A DNA stretch of 64,000 nt from Warburgia ugandensis (GCA_035236585.1 CP141139.1:50537217-50601216); one strand, 5' to 3'. Numbered from the stretch's first letter, positions 45,560 to 60,355 are shown. Numbers and translations: made by a program. The notes: generated by a model from the letters alone, not told the origin.

Positions 45560-46380
45560 TGTTAGGACTGTTTACCCTCATAAACCAATAATTGACTTTT
45601 ATTTATTTCTTAAATAAAAAAGTAATGAATATGATAAATAGAGTGGAAGTCTACAATATAAGGTATTATCGTTGTTGTTGCACTTGTTAGTTAATCATGA
45701 AATGACAATTGGATCCTTTATGAACATTATAAGAATTCCATGTCAAGGTGAAAGAGATTCAAAGGACAAAGGAATTGAATTTTGAATCCTTGTAAACCTA
45801 AAATTGTTCTTACGTGATAATGAGACTAAGAATTCACATTCTAGAGCATGTTGTGAATGTAATGGTGCCAATAAGTTGGAAATGACGGTTCTCAGTCATC
45901 AAAGTGGAGACTCAAGGCATATATCATCGCGTATTGAAGTTTATTTATACATAAGACATGATGTAGATATGTCATAATAGTCAATGAGCATGAATTGAGG
46001 AATGGTTTAGACAAAACGTAACCGATTTATGCTTTTAGACTTTAGAAGCTCATAGCCCAAAGTGGACCTAAGAATGGTGATACACAAGTACTTTGGAACA
46101 AATATTGAACTAAAGATATGTGGGATGCTCAATACAGAACCACACTCTTCTAGGAAAAGATATTCAAGTTGGATCTATCATTAAGTGAACTTGAGAATCC
46201 TTGTGTGGTATTTGATAAAAGTGAGACCCATGTAAGCCTAGTAAAAGTAAGTTACACACCCTACATAAATACATAAGTAAATATGAAAATGTGAAAAGCC
46301 AATTGATGAAATGACTCAAAAGATAGTAACATAATAAGATGAGATCCAAACAATAAGTTCTTTAATTGATAGGCCATATA
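45560..46380 (+). mobile_element. probable 3' LTR of the Tork-like element (right edge uncertain)
   Basis: TGTTAGGACTGTTTACCCTC starts directly after the polyprotein end and resembles Tork LTR starts (TGTTGGGATTGTATGCCC). There is no second copy in the window, so its right end cannot be fixed; a TATA-like CCAATATAAGG at about 46763 suggests it may extend to about 47.0 kb. Confidence 0.5.
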
Positions 46381-47560
46381 GCATAGTTGGTGGTGGAATA
46401 TTCAATTATGTTACTTAATCTCTTCATTATACATTAGTAGGGGTCCACATGTGGCTCCCCTTGGACTCTAGTGATGTTTTAAGCATAAATTGGAAAGTCC
46501 TAGTTGGACTAGGACTGAAAGATATAAGCCATGATGGGAGGGACCCACTTGGCTAGATATTAGCAAGTTAGGAGATCATCAACAATTAGGAAAGTTTAGA
46601 GATCATGCCATTAAATTATTGTATCCTGAATGAGAAAGACTTACAAAGAGAGAAGAGTCCTAAGAAGTTTCCATTTATGAGTTATGCTCAAACAAGGAAA
46701 TAAATAAGGGAGTTTCCAAACCAAAAACTTACTTATATGTGAATCCACACAATGTGGGGCTCCCAATATAAGGAGCAACTCTAGGAAGCTATTCTAAGAG
46801 AACACCCCATTTGATCTACCATATCTCTTTTTAGCCTCTATGAGTTTTAGAATTGATTCTTCCTATCTGTAATTACTTTCTCTTCTAATTGAAGTCACCT
46901 TCATGAGAAGTAGAAGATTCAAAATTTGGGAGAAGCTCAATATCACAATAAGGATGGATCAAAGATGACTCCCATAGCCTTTGAAAGTAAGTTCTTTACT
47001 TGAAAATCAATGGCTAAAGTAGTTTGCTATGTGATATGAGTGTTCTAGATGGAGAAAATTAAAAATTGGTCATTGGTCTTTGATTTCTCCTATCAAGGGC
47101 CTAGATATTTGCTAGTGCCCAACAACCTTGCTTCATGCTACTAAAAGTAGAATGAAATGATTTTCAAAATAATAATATATATATATATATATATATGATG
47201 CCAATCCCTTTGTTTTAGAAAAGATAAGGAGTTGAAAAGACATGTTTCAAACTAATGGTTATTTTGTCAAACCACTAGTTCCATGTCCAATCTAAAGCCT
47301 CTTGTTGAGTGTTCAAAAGCCATGCTATCCAACCATCAATCAATCAAATCCTTCAATAGGTCTTGGATAAGTTGGAAGCACTAGATCTTGTATCAAGTCC
47401 ACATTCAAAAGCAATTAAATGAGAGAAGAGTAATAGATATATTGCCACATATCACCTCATTACCCCTTAAGAAGTGGTTTTTAAAGAAAATCATCCTTTT
47501 AAGGCATTTGAAAGTAAGACTCAAGACAAATATGAAGTTACAAGAGAATTTCTAGTAAAG
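46381..47560. other. uncertain region, LTR remainder or spacer
   Basis: No coding features. Holds a TATA-like sequence at 46763 and an AT microsatellite at 47175-47196. Confidence 0.35.
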
Positions 47561-48080
47561 AAAAAAGCTAGAAGAACTAGATGAGGCTATTAAAATGATC
47601 GAAACTACATGGGCAAAGTTGTTGATGTTCAAGAATTGTACTTATTCTCCAAGGGTAAAAAAGTAGAGGCATTCAAGTCCCCAAAGATTGATAAATATGA
47701 TGGTGAACATGCCTGAAGACAAGTTTTACAACATTCATCTTTCACATCTCTCTAGTGTGCTAATGGGGTAGGTATTACCTTAAAAGTGTAACTGATGCTA
47801 CCTCACAAGCTTATGATTATTGAGAGACAAAGTTTTGACATGGGAGGATCTAGTGATATCCTCCATAGGATAATCTAGTGATATTCTTTATCAAGAGATA
47901 TTCTTATTGATATGCTTTATCCAAAAGACCTTAAAATGACAAAGAAAGAGAATCAATAAGATCTCTCAAGCTTCGTCACTTAGGGGAGGAACAAAATGTC
48001 ACTAATGAAGGAAAAGCCAAAAAAGCTAGACTACGTGTAATTTCTCTTAAGAAATCTAAGTCCTTACTATGAAAATCACT
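47560..48080 (+). pseudogene. possible Gypsy (Tat/Athila-like) gag remnant (fossil)
   Basis: KVEAFKSPKIDKYDGEHA at about 47660-47712 resembles the FxxPxFxKYDGxxDP start of plant Gypsy gag, and the following 350 bases read in pieces like a decayed gag. The support is one motif only. Confidence 0.35.
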
Positions 48081-49808
<1,728 letters not shown>

Positions 49809-49829
49809 ATAATCTTAACAACTTATTCA

Positions 49830-51662
49830 TGAGTAAAAATATGATTCAAAAAGATTTTTTTTTAAAAGGCATAGATTCATTAAAGGAAAACAAAAATGCA
49901 TCAAGTATTACGTACATTTTAACATCTCCATTCATGCCTATCCCTGTATCACCTTACAAAAGAGTAAAAGATAGCTCCAAAGGAACTTATTCTTTCCATG
50001 TCTTTGAGTTCTTCATTATAGTAGGCTCATTCTCCTTCCTAAGATGTGCTTGAATTCAACCTACTTTGTGTGGAATCTTCTCAAAAACTCATGCATTTAC
50101 ATTACTCTCTATCTGCTCTAGTTTATTCTTGTGGAAGACAACTACTAAGACTCCACAAATCTATAGTTTATAAAAATTCAAATTTGTAGCCAACTTTATA
50201 CCCTTTCCACAAAGTATGCCGTTCATATTTAGTTTTTCTTCTTTTGTCAATGTAAAAACTAAATGCTACAATACACCTTCCATCATCACCCCTAAGAATG
50301 TCACCTCCTCCAACCTATCTAGGCTTCCAAGAGAAGACCCATCAAAACAAAGTTGCACACAAATTTTATAGAACTACTTGTTGAATAGGAAATGCCAAAC
50401 TGTTGTTCAATAGTTCTCAAAAAGTTAGAAACCATATGACAATTCAAAAACAAATGCATCAGATTCTATTCAAGTTGCATACATGGAGGACAAATTTTTT
50501 TATCATCATGTACCATCTAAGCTTACTTCTAACAAACAATTTGTTAAGTGCAAGTTGGCATAACAGTATTTTAACTCTAGGCTGTATATTAGCATTCCAG
50601 ATTCTTTTCCATAGTGTTGAATTCATATAGTTAGAAGAACAAAGGAAATTATATGTAGATTTAACTTTAAAAACTTCGTTCTTTGCAAGATTCCAAAACA
50701 AGCTTGTCATCTAACTGAGGGAAAATAATAATTTGATGTATAAATTGTTTAATATCCTCAATAAGGAAAATAACTTTATCCATTTTCCATGAACCATCAA
50801 CATCTATGATATCATAAAAAAAAATTATTAGTAGAACATAATGACCAATTAGGACTAGTGACATCAACAAACAAAGCACCCTTACCAATCCAATTCTCAT
50901 AATAAAGGGAAGTGTTCTTACAATTACCAATCACTTGGGAACTTCTAACTCTCCACATAGTTGGATGCCTTAGTAGACTTTCTGACTGAGAAAACAAAAA
51001 ATCATGTTTGGACAAGTATTTAGCCACAACAAGCTTGGCGCACAGTGAATTTAGATTGGAAATAATATTTCATGCCAACTTCAATTTGAGAGCTTTTATT
51101 CAATTTAATTAAATACATAACATCCAGACCAACATGTGACCTACTCTTACAAATTTTCTCCCACTTGACTTACCAAGGGGTGTACACTGAAGACTCATGG
51201 TTTCTCCAGAAAAAAACACATTTGTTTTCTTTAAAACCGCACTAACTCGTGTTTAGCTACTTAATAGGCTGCCGTAGAGTAATTGACCAATGAAGATGAA
51301 ACAACATTAGGAAACAGAACTTTACCAGCCCTTGACAAAGTTTTATTCTTTCAAGCTGAGCTTGCCCATCAAACTTCTGATTGGGAGCAAGGTGTTTAGA
51401 GGATCTGCCCCCTAACAAATAGGCAGTCCCATATATTTTCCTTCAATATCATGACAAATACTAAGGACCTCTTAAGAGCCTTTCTGCAAGCAATATGTAC
51501 ATTTTCAGAAAACAAAACTGGAGACTTTTGGGGTTTAATACTAGCCCGGATTCGTTTCCATAAACATAATCCAACTTTCTCTCTGTTCATCACAAGATTG
51601 AAAATCAGCTCTAGAAAAAATAATCGCACATAGCAGTAAAACCTTAGTATATATATAGTCAC
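49830..51662 (-). mobile_element. L1-type LINE, 5'-truncated 3' end (RT tail, zf-RVT, RNase H)
   Basis: Minus-strand reading in order: PVLFSENVHIACRKALKRSL (about 51500-51560, the post-RT block SxVFFSKNV...), ENWIGKGALF (about 50880-50910; family WxGxxPL), KVKSTYNFL and WKRIWNANIQPRVKILLCQL (50590-50660; reverse transcriptase zinc-binding zf-RVT domain, family VKSAY...WKxxWKxxxPPKxxxFxW), and ICVQLCFDGSSLGS (about 50340-50370; RNase H start NFDGSSLGNPG). Several frame changes break it. It is cut at the 5' side near 51.66 kb, as is common for LINEs. No poly-A tail or target duplication was seen. Confidence 0.8.
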
Positions 51663-52085
51663 TGCTTAAATATTGAGCGATTACAATCACTTCTGATCTC
51701 TACGAGGAGGAGATTATTCAATCTGCATGACATCAAGCCACTGCTCCGTACTCCAGCTTTAGATCTCACAACCACATATGCACATCCCACTAACGCAGTT
51801 GGCATACATGCATCTGTTGCACATTGGCTCGCACTCCTTGTCTGCACTGCATCGTGAAAGCGGCACCACTTGATCAATTATTCTTGCGGCCGACATCTGC
51901 GCACCTGCATGGAATGCTGCAAATTTGTTTACTTTGGAGAAAGACCATAAATGAGTTCAGTTTACTTAATCTAAAACCATTCAATTACTGGTACCAGTGC
52001 CTTACAAATAGACTCTTCAGCACAGGTGTCATGTAACTTGGTCAAAATGATTGGATTTGTGGGTTGCAACTGATGTTCGAAAACG

Positions 52086-52127
<42 letters not shown>

Positions 52128-52840
52128 TCCATAGAGTAAAACAACTAAGCTAAGGCATTATCTTGATTAAGAAAGCCATTAGAGCTTTGTGGCCCTACAT
52201 TGAAAAATCTATATCTGGGTGGGGACCGTTAATGTACGTGAGAAATGAAATAGTCCAACAAAAATCAGTAGTCTACATTTGTACGAAGAAAACCCTAAAC
52301 ACGGCCTCATCTAGAGCCAATCAAAAGAAAAGAACGTCATCCTAACAGCTTCTCATAGGCTGTCAGATTAATGGATTCAATCATGCAGAGATGCAATTGT
52401 AACATAAATACAACGGGCCCTCCCCAATTTACAGAGTGGGCTCCACTTGTTGATCTGTTGCCGTCCATCCGATAGCGTGTGTCCATTAGACCTCCATAAC
52501 CAAATTAAATATCAGATAGTCGGACGGTTGCAGCATGGAACTGTAGACCTAAGTATCATGCTGAAGGACGATCCTAACTTTAAGAACAAGAGAGGTGGCG
52601 ACAGAGATGGTGAAGTACCTCGTCAGAAACGATTTCTCTTTCTCAGTCCAACCTTTACCATTCTGGACTGTTAATTTCTATGACTTTAAAGTCACAACTA
52701 CAAGATTCTAGTTTACTATTGCCAAAGAGTCCTATATCCATTTGTTGTTTCCGCTCACAGAATACATATGGTTTATGATCTAACAAACTTCAGAAATGGA
52801 TCTACTGCCTACAACTTCCTTCACTTTGTGGAGATGAAAA
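51663..52840. other. spacer, no gene recognised
   Basis: Mixed-composition sequence with short frames and no recognised motif. A TA-TG microsatellite lies at 52087-52119. Confidence 0.4.
52087..52119. repeat. (TA)n-(TG)n microsatellite
   Basis: A short TA run passing into about 12 TG units. Confidence 0.93.
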
Positions 52841-52987
52841 GAAGTTCTATCTCTTGTTCTTTTGATTTAAAATAAGAAAAATAAGCAAAGAAACCACAAA
52901 AGTTGCATGAGAAGAAACGAAGTTCTATCTACTGTTCTGTCGGATCTAAAAATAAGAAAAATTAACAAAGAAACCACAAAAGTTGTA
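52841..52987. repeat. 78-bp direct tandem duplication
   Basis: GAAGTTCTATCT begins at 52841 and 52919, and both copies contain AATAAGAAAAAT then AACAAAGAAACCACAAAAG or AGCAAAGAAACCACAAAAG. The second copy runs into ATG 52987 of a small frame. Confidence 0.9.
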
Positions 52988-53232
52988 TGGCTACTGATTC
53001 AGATATGATTGATAAAAATCACAAGGAACATGCAAAAGATTTGGGTGAAATGAAGGACAGACCAGTTGCCATGACCAAGAGGAGGATTAAGAAAGCCAAC
53101 GATTGCTGGAAGAGAGTCTTCCCCATTTCTCCTCCTCTTCTCAGGTGCTGGCGTTTCTTTCTCAACTTAAATACACCGTTACGTGCCCGGCCAGGCTGGC
53201 CATTTATGAGGAAGAGTAGACACACGATATAG
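52987..53232 (+). CDS. unrecognised 81-codon frame
   Basis: MATDSDMIDKNHKEHAKDL opens a frame with an acidic/basic, hydrophilic first half and a Trp/Arg-rich second half (CWKRVFPISPPLLRCWRFF). No known family is recognised. The start lies at the edge of the 78-bp tandem duplication. It could be a small host gene, a single exon, or chance. Confidence 0.2.
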   Translation: MATDSDMIDKNHKEHAKDLGEMKDRPVAMTKRRIKKANDCWKRVFPISPPLLRCWRFFLNLNTPLRARPGWPFMRKSRHTI

Positions 53233-53899
53233 GGAAACATCCAGATGTTCATGCTCCAATTTAAGCAAGTGCTATCTATGGGAAATCCTTTTGAAAAGGA
53301 AGTTTTGGCATGGGCTACCACTTAGTATGCAGTAAGGGGCCACGGGCATTGTCGTCCATCACAAGTTCGGTCCATTTATTTTTTCTTTCTTTTCCTTTCT
53401 TATAGTTTTATTTAGTTTGCTTTTAAAGTAGAATTTATTGATGAGGGGGAATATGGTGATCCTAGATAAGCACGGAATTCTGGTAACTTTGCAGTACTAG
53501 AAAACAGCCAATAATTTATATTAGAGTTATCATATTACATAGATCTTATCTCCATCGACTAATGGAGTTTCTCCTAAATCTTTTTCTTTTTAAACATTAA
53601 TCTCTTAGCATAAACTAAGAGAATAAAATGTAAAGGAAAAGTAGTGAGAACTTATAAGTAAATAAGGAAAATATTCACAAAACTTGATCAACTTTCCAAA
53701 GCATGCACTAAGATCTCTAATGGCTTGTCATGGTTGGATCGATCAGGGTGGGATCCTCCAACTCTTTTCTTCCTTCAAAAACCCCCAAGAGAGAAAAAAA
53801 CATAAGTGTTCGGTTTCTTCTCTTAATGTATATACATTACACAATTTCTATCTTTTGTTTCCTAATTAGATGGTTACCAATGCTTAATAGTATGATCTA
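53233..53899. other. spacer or start of the Gypsy LTR, no gene recognised
   Basis: AT-rich, no motif. The left edge of the 5' LTR that follows may lie in this stretch. Confidence 0.35.
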
Positions 53900-55938
53900 G
53901 AAGTTCTAAACAAATAGGGAGAACTGGTTTACCTGTAACTCTAAGTTAATAAGATAATACATAGCACATTCATATTGCATACCATGTATGTAATACTATA
54001 CCAGTGATCTTTGTTGAGACATCTAGCTTCTCTATGAGTAATACACTTATCCATGTTTGCATTGATTTTTATTTTTCCCTGCAATGCATGATTTGCCCAT
54101 AATTAGTCACATTTTATAAGCAATAGTAAAAGCATATAATTTTGAATACAATTCTATGACTTGTAGAAGTCATTAAATGATAATTATAGTTGATATTGCA
54201 TATTGAGGCACACGGATGCCCTGTTTTATTGCTTATTTCTTCGTGGACCTGGTTGAGGAGGCGTGGTGGCTAGTCCTTGAGATGCTAACCCCGAGAGACA
54301 AGCAGTGCCTTGGGATGGCAAGCTGCATGCACTCCTTGATTTAATTGTTATAACAGAGGATTTTATTCTTATTTCCTTGATTTTGAGATGTTAAGTTATA
54401 TCTATGATTTTTGTGAGGAACTTGTAGGCTTGTGGGGGGTCCCCGCACTATAAGTGATTAGTGGATGGTTTTATAGTCATTCCAGCCAATTGGATGTTAT
54501 GCTAGGAGGGACAGCTTTCTGACTTTATGAGATGATAGACACCCACCCAATTGAGAGGCAAACTTCGTAGGGATTTGTATCATGGGTAGTCCATGATTTT
54601 TCCCCCATGTGTGATGGACATTTATTCTCTCATTCTACTGCCGATGGGGGATGGCATTTGATAAACCCGAGAGTAGTTATCACTACAACATAGCAGTCCA
54701 TGTGGTTGGGATGGTTAGGGTTTTCATATTGTGCTGTGTGCATGCTAGGATGGACATTTTCCTATGTTCCAAAAGCATGACAACACTTGAAGGATTGGTG
54801 TGAGCACTCATGATTAGACATTCGAGTGTATGGGACCCGTGTGTTAGGGTGTCCCTCATTGATGACGTGCATATTCATTTGAGATATTCTTTGGGCTTTC
54901 GACACTCTATAGTAACTTAGTTTTAGCATACTCATGAGCCTTAGGAACTCAGTTCACGTGGTACATTTTTCAAACATGCTGGTAGCATGAGTTGCATCGA
55001 CTTGAGTTTGGCATTTCCATGACCCTTAGAAGCTCAGTTCACCCAACATGTTTTAGAAAACATGCAGATAGCATGATTACACTGCCCTATTGTTTAAATT
55101 TTTATGAGCTTTGATGCTTGGATTTACTACACATCTATTTGATTGGTTTGTATGTCATTCATGCTCTATTTCATCACTATTTCATGTACTATACTCATCA
55201 TGATAGAGTTGTTTCTATGAGAAAGTTGTTTATTGCATGCCCCTTGAGATTTAATACATAGACTTTTCATCACATGTTAAATAGTCGTGTGTTATTATTA
55301 AATGTCTATGTCCCTACCAAGTATAGCTTGCTGAGGCATTAGGATGTTTTGCAATGCCTCAAATATTGAGAGAGATAATAGGAAAGGTAAGTAGATCAAG
55401 AACAGGTGTGGAATTGTATTCACTAGCATTACAAAAAAGATCTCATCAAAGTTTGTTTTTGAACATTGTAAATGGACTATATATATAATGGTTTACTCTT
55501 TTTATGACTTGGACGTATGGACATGTTTTACGTTGGATGTGATGGCTATGTCATTTTCTTGATTTGTTTTCCATTGCTAGTATATATGGTTTGGTCGGAG
55601 CTTTTAAATGATCATGGTGGATGGTTATGGAGACTGAGTCTCCTAGTTATGTGTTTATTCTTTTAATGTACCTATCAGATGCTTATTGTTTCACATGCAT
55701 TAAATGTGGATGTCCAAAATACAAAGGAGACTGTTGGATTTTCAATAGAAATGGGGAGGTCATTTGACCATTAAATGAGTGGTTTTGCTAGTCATATGGC
55801 TCCTGGGTTTTTCAAAAGAGTGTTTATCATTTGAAATCTTTAGTTTCAATCAACTTTAAAATTGTAAAATTTTAACCATGGATCTCGACTTTTGAAAATT
55901 TTGTGCTTATATGTGTGTGGAAAACCTGGGACATCACA
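53900..55938 (+). repeat. 5' LTR of the Gypsy element (left edge uncertain)
   Basis: Ends CCTGGGACATCACA just before the primer site. The segment near 55305-55420 (ATGTCTATGTCCCTACC, TAGCTTGCTGAGGCATT, TTTTGCAATGCCTCA) matches the reverse complement of the solo LTR at 9190-12132, showing both are the same or sister families. The start is before 54.2 kb. Confidence 0.7.
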
Positions 55939-56289
55939 GCTTGGTATCAAAGCCCAGTCCACTCCAACAAGTCCAAAATTCATATACAGTCCAATAAGAG
56001 AGTTGATTACCTAAATATGAGTTACAGAGATAACTTGTATGGGGAATGTTGGTGATTGGAAATAGATGCCACTCATGAAGGTAATTAGATTTTAAGAAAA
56101 GAGGAGAGTTTAATCCTTGTATGAGTATAAGAAAGTATACTTTCAGGGAAAGTGTATGGTTATTAGTGTAAAGAACAAGTGTATAAGAGTATGAAATTTG
56201 TAAACTTAAGTGGGAGCATTGTTATATAATATAAGATCTATTTATAAGGATGACCTCTGAAGAATTTAAGTTCTAAATGAGGAATTCGC

Positions 56290-56515
56290 TAACAACATGA
56301 GCTAGAGGTAGCTGAGAGATGGCTTTTTGAGGTTGAGAAGAAATTTACTACCATGAGAGTCCCTACCAAGGATCAAGTGAGGATGGCAACTTATTTGCTG
56401 AAGGGTGAGGCAAGATTTCGATGGCAATCGCTTAAAAGGACACATTCTTCCACTACTGAGACTTTTTGTTGGGAGACCTTTAGGAAGGTTATAAGTAGTC
56501 AATTATGTATAAAAA
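56290..56515 (+). pseudogene. Gypsy gag, first part (fossil)
   Basis: The plus strand reads EKWLFEVEKKFTTMRVPTKD and VRMATYLLKGEARFRWQS, matching the plant Gypsy gag core (AExWLxxMExIFxxxxCxxxxKVxxAxxxLxGxAxxWW). It forms the particle shell in intact relatives. Reading stops near 56.51 kb where another element is inserted. Confidence 0.8.
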
Positions 56516-56519
56516 AGTA

Positions 56520-58635
56520 AACAATTACCAGTACATGTATTTTAGATCATATAGTCCAAAAATATAATATTTTGCAGGTGTAGAAGCTAATCCAGAGTAA
56601 GTATGTTATCTATCATACTTTTCTAGTTATAAATAGTATTATTATTTTTTAATCTTTTATAGGTGTTAAAAAATGATCCATTGGTCCAGATCATTTTAGA
56701 TGATAACCAATGATCCAGATCAACCCAGAGAGATTGAGACCCATTTTCCATAATTTGAAAGTTCAAATAAGGGCCAGGATCGTTCGAGAGCAAGTAAATG
56801 AGTCTCAGAAACATTTGGTAGGATTTAAGGTGACTGAAAATGGGCCCATGCAAAAGGTAGTAGCATTCCACCACCTTTGCATGTGATTTCAAGCCAAGCA
56901 AGCCACATAGGCTATGAAATAATATCTAGGAGAATCCAAGCCATGTGAGCCATGAAGTTAAGATGCAAGCCACTGAAGCCATGAAGTCAAGCCATCTAAG
57001 CCATCTCCAAACAAGCTACATGGGTCCACATGTTTTGAAGAGTTACATGCAATAAGGAAGTAAGTGGACTTATCAACAAGAAAAGGATGCATGCATATGT
57101 GGACTAATCATAGAAGAGACCTCAATCTTTAAACTTTCTTTTCTCTACCTCTCTTTCCCTCCATCATGGAACTACTTAGAAAAGAGGAATCACACACAAA
57201 GTTGGTGCGGTTTCCACTTTCTAATTCCCTTCTGCATCCAATCATATTTCTCAATCCTTACCACTCTTTCCCTTCTCCCTTAAGATAGAAATTAGCAAGA
57301 GAATATCTCTATATATAGGGTGGAAATCATAGAAGGGAAGAGAGTTCTTTGTACGCAATTTACTTAATTTCTTTTCTATGCAATTGTCTTTGGGGGAAGT
57401 TTTTGTACAAATCTTTCCTTGGAGGCTCTTTACGCAAGTTCCTTATTTTCTTTTCTATGCAAATTTCCTTAAGTCTTCCGTGCAATCTTTCTTTAGGGTT
57501 CTTTTCTATGCATCTTACTTGTGTTTCCATGAAACCTTGCTTCCTTTGTTGAAGCCTATACTCCTATGGTTTATGTGCATTCTTCGTGAGGTGATTCTAT
57601 GATGTTTCTCTTCATTTGTGCTCTAGTTTCCCTTCATCTAAAGGCCATCAGTCTCTCGAAGTGATAGCCAATAGAAGATAGTCATTGGATCTCTTCATTT
57701 TACACATTCAATCATGCTTAGTGCTTCGTCCTTTTCTTTAATTGTTAGCTTTATATTTCTCCTTGTTCTTTTCTAGTTATTATCCATGATCATCTTCTTT
57801 TTACCTGTAGATTTGTTTCTCATCTCATTTTCAATCCCCCTTGGCTCTCTCTTTTGGTTCACGCACATGCTAACCTTTGATGAGTGATGTAAGGATGGTG
57901 TTAGATCTGGAAATTTGAAGTCAAGATTAGTTTGTCCTCATACTATTGAATGTTGTGCACCTCTCATGTAATATTTTACATTCAATAACAACTTTAGTTC
58001 TTTGTTTCTATATCATGTGTGCTTTGTTAGTACTTGTTGCTCATGTAGTTAAATGTTTAGATTTTGTTTTATTCATTGATCACGTTTAGTGCATATTTAG
58101 ATTAGATCCTAATTTTTATGGAGTTTCTAATTTCAATTTTAAAATTTTTATTTTTGGGAAGTTCTAACTTCTAATATTAGAAAGCATTCACCTTAAGAAA
58201 GTAATCATCTTTAGGAAGTTTCTTTAAGATTAGTTGCATGTTAAAAGTGTATTTTCAAGAACTTTCACATTTAAAAGGTTTCTAATTCTATTTCTTTAGG
58301 AATTGTTCATTTAGAAAAAGTTTATAAGTTCTTATTTAGTAAGTTCATTCTAGATTTGGGTTTCTAAGTTTATTCATGTTTCCAATCTTGCATTAGTTTC
58401 CTCTCTTGAATGCATTTTAGGCATAAAAAGTTTCTAATTTTATACATGTTTCAAATTTCATGTTTTTTTAATTCCTAAAATAAATCAAAATACAATCTTT
58501 CTTTGGCTAGGATAATATATCTAAATATATTCCAATTAAATACAAATTTGTTAGATTCCTCGTGGGATTGACCTCACTTGCATATCATCATATTACTTTG
58601 ATTTATGTGCTTACAAGTATTTTTTAGAACACATT
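56520..58635 (+). mobile_element. probable solo LTR inserted in the Gypsy gag
   Basis: About 2.1 kb of non-coding sequence separates the two gag parts. It has a TATA-like TCTATATATAGGG at about 57308 with a long T/C-rich leader after it. Near its right end CCTCGTGGGATTGACCTCAC and GTGCTTACAAGTATTTTTTA follow the pattern at the 3' end of Tat/Athila-type Gypsy LTRs (CCCTGTGGGATCGACC...GTGCACTTGCAxxTTTTTA). Exact edges and target duplication were not resolved. Confidence 0.55.
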
Positions 58636-58659
58636 AGAAGGCCTACAATGACCAGCATT

Positions 58660-59275
58660 TCCTACCTCACTCACGACAAGCAATGCAGTGAGAGCTTACT
58701 ACTCTGGAATAGAGAGATTAGATGGTTCAATACTATTGAACCGGTTTATGCAGTTGATTAGGTTTCCTCCAAACTCCTTCACCATAATTAAAAAGACAAC
58801 ATACTAATTTGTTAATGGGTTGACATAGGGATTGAGGAATCAGATGATGATAGCATGTTTCTAAATTGGTGGCAGAGGCAATAGACATGACCTCTATGCT
58901 AGAGGGGGATTTTCTCAAGACTATGGTAGATCACAAGGACTCAAGCAAGGATAGTTCGAGTCAACCCAATAAAGACAAGAGGCCCTTTTCATTCATGCAA
59001 TCATAGAGGCCACGAGCTAGTAGCATTCAACAGGCAGATAGGGATGCAAACAGGAGAAGGTGCACTACATGCAAAAGGAGGCACCCTAGATAGCCATGTC
59101 GTAAAGCTAACATACAGTAGCACAAAAAATAATAGCATCACCAGCCGCCATCACAAAGGCAACCCTCTAGATGCTTTAACTATGGAGATTCAAGGAACTT
59201 CCTTAGAGACTATCCCAAGGGACAAAGTGACACATAGACATACCTTGATAGAGATGGCCTCTCGAGCAAGGTGAT
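58660..59275 (+). pseudogene. Gypsy gag, second part (fossil)
   Basis: Decayed C-terminal gag between the inserted LTR and the protease. A RRCTTCKRRHP-like piece near 59055-59085 may be what remains of the zinc-knuckle region. Identification rests mainly on position. Confidence 0.5.
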
Positions 59276-59555
59276 GGAAGGTATTACCAATAGGCATGCT
59301 AAGATCCTATTTGATCCAGGATTTACTCGTTCTTTCATTTAAAGTGTTTTTGTGTCCTACTTGGACATGCGTATATGTATGTTAGCCTTTGGGTTGGATG
59401 TTATGATACTAGTAATAGAGTCATTTGGGACTAGTGAGTACCTTCAAGTGGTACCTACAGAGATAGCAGGTGAGAGTATGGATGACAATCTCATTCTACT
59501 TGATATGGTTAATTACAATGTCATTTTAGGGATGAATTGGCTGGCTACCTACTAG
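59276..59555 (+). pseudogene. Gypsy retropepsin-like protease (fossil)
   Basis: LFDPGFTRSFI at about 59309-59340 corresponds to the LxDxGSTxSFI active-site region of plant Gypsy proteases, and NVILGMNWLATY at the end to the conserved DVILGMDWLxxx. It would have cleaved the polyprotein. Confidence 0.85.
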
Positions 59556-59880
59556 GCAACTATTAATTTCCAAAAGAAGAAGGTTACTTTTAGCATATCT
59601 AGACAACCAATGAGCTCGTTCCCATATAGGAAGAGCATCACTAGGGCTTGCATTATCTCTACCATGAAGGCAGCATGGTACTCTTCTACAGGGTACAGAG
59701 TCTTCCTTGCTTGTGTGATAGTGGAGGAAAGTACACAACCATGGATTGAGGACATAGGCGTCATGCGAGTTTGTAGATATCTTTCCTAAGGAGCTTCCAC
59801 GATTATCACTGTAGAAGGAGATCAATTTTACTATTAACTTGATAGTAGACACATAGCCCATTTCTAAGGCACCATGCAGC

Positions 59881-60355
59881 ATGGCCCCTACTGAGGTGAA
59901 GAGCCAATTACAAGAGCTACTTGACAAGGGGTTTACAAGACGTAGTGGGTCTCCATGGGGAGCACCAACCCTCTTTGTAAACAAGAAGGACAAATCTTTA
60001 CAACTATGCATAGATTATTGCTCATTGAATAACATCATGATGAAGAACCGATATCCACTACCCTATATTTGTGATCTATTTGATCGGTTCCAAATGGCAT
60101 AGGTGTTTTCAAAGATTGATCTCAGGTCAAGTTATCACTAGCTAAGTACTAGAGAGGAAGATGTCTTTAAGATGGCTTTCCGGACTCGTTATGGCCACTA
60201 CAAGTTCTTAATGATACCATTTGATTTGACTAATGTAGCAACAGTATTGATGGATCTGATGAATTGGGTCTTTCACTTAGATAAGTTCGTTGTCGTATTT
60301 GTGGATGATATATTAGTCTACACAAGCCAATAAGGAGCACATGAAGCATCTACGT
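59881..60355 (+). pseudogene. Gypsy reverse transcriptase (fossil)
   Basis: [40 protein letters not shown] and, further on, SKIDLRSSYH and [12 protein letters not shown] match the Gypsy reverse transcriptase (LxELLxKGFIRPSxSPWGAP; CIDYRxLNxxTxKNRYPLP; VFIDDILVYS). The FVDD metal site is recognisable. Broken several times. Confidence 0.9.
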
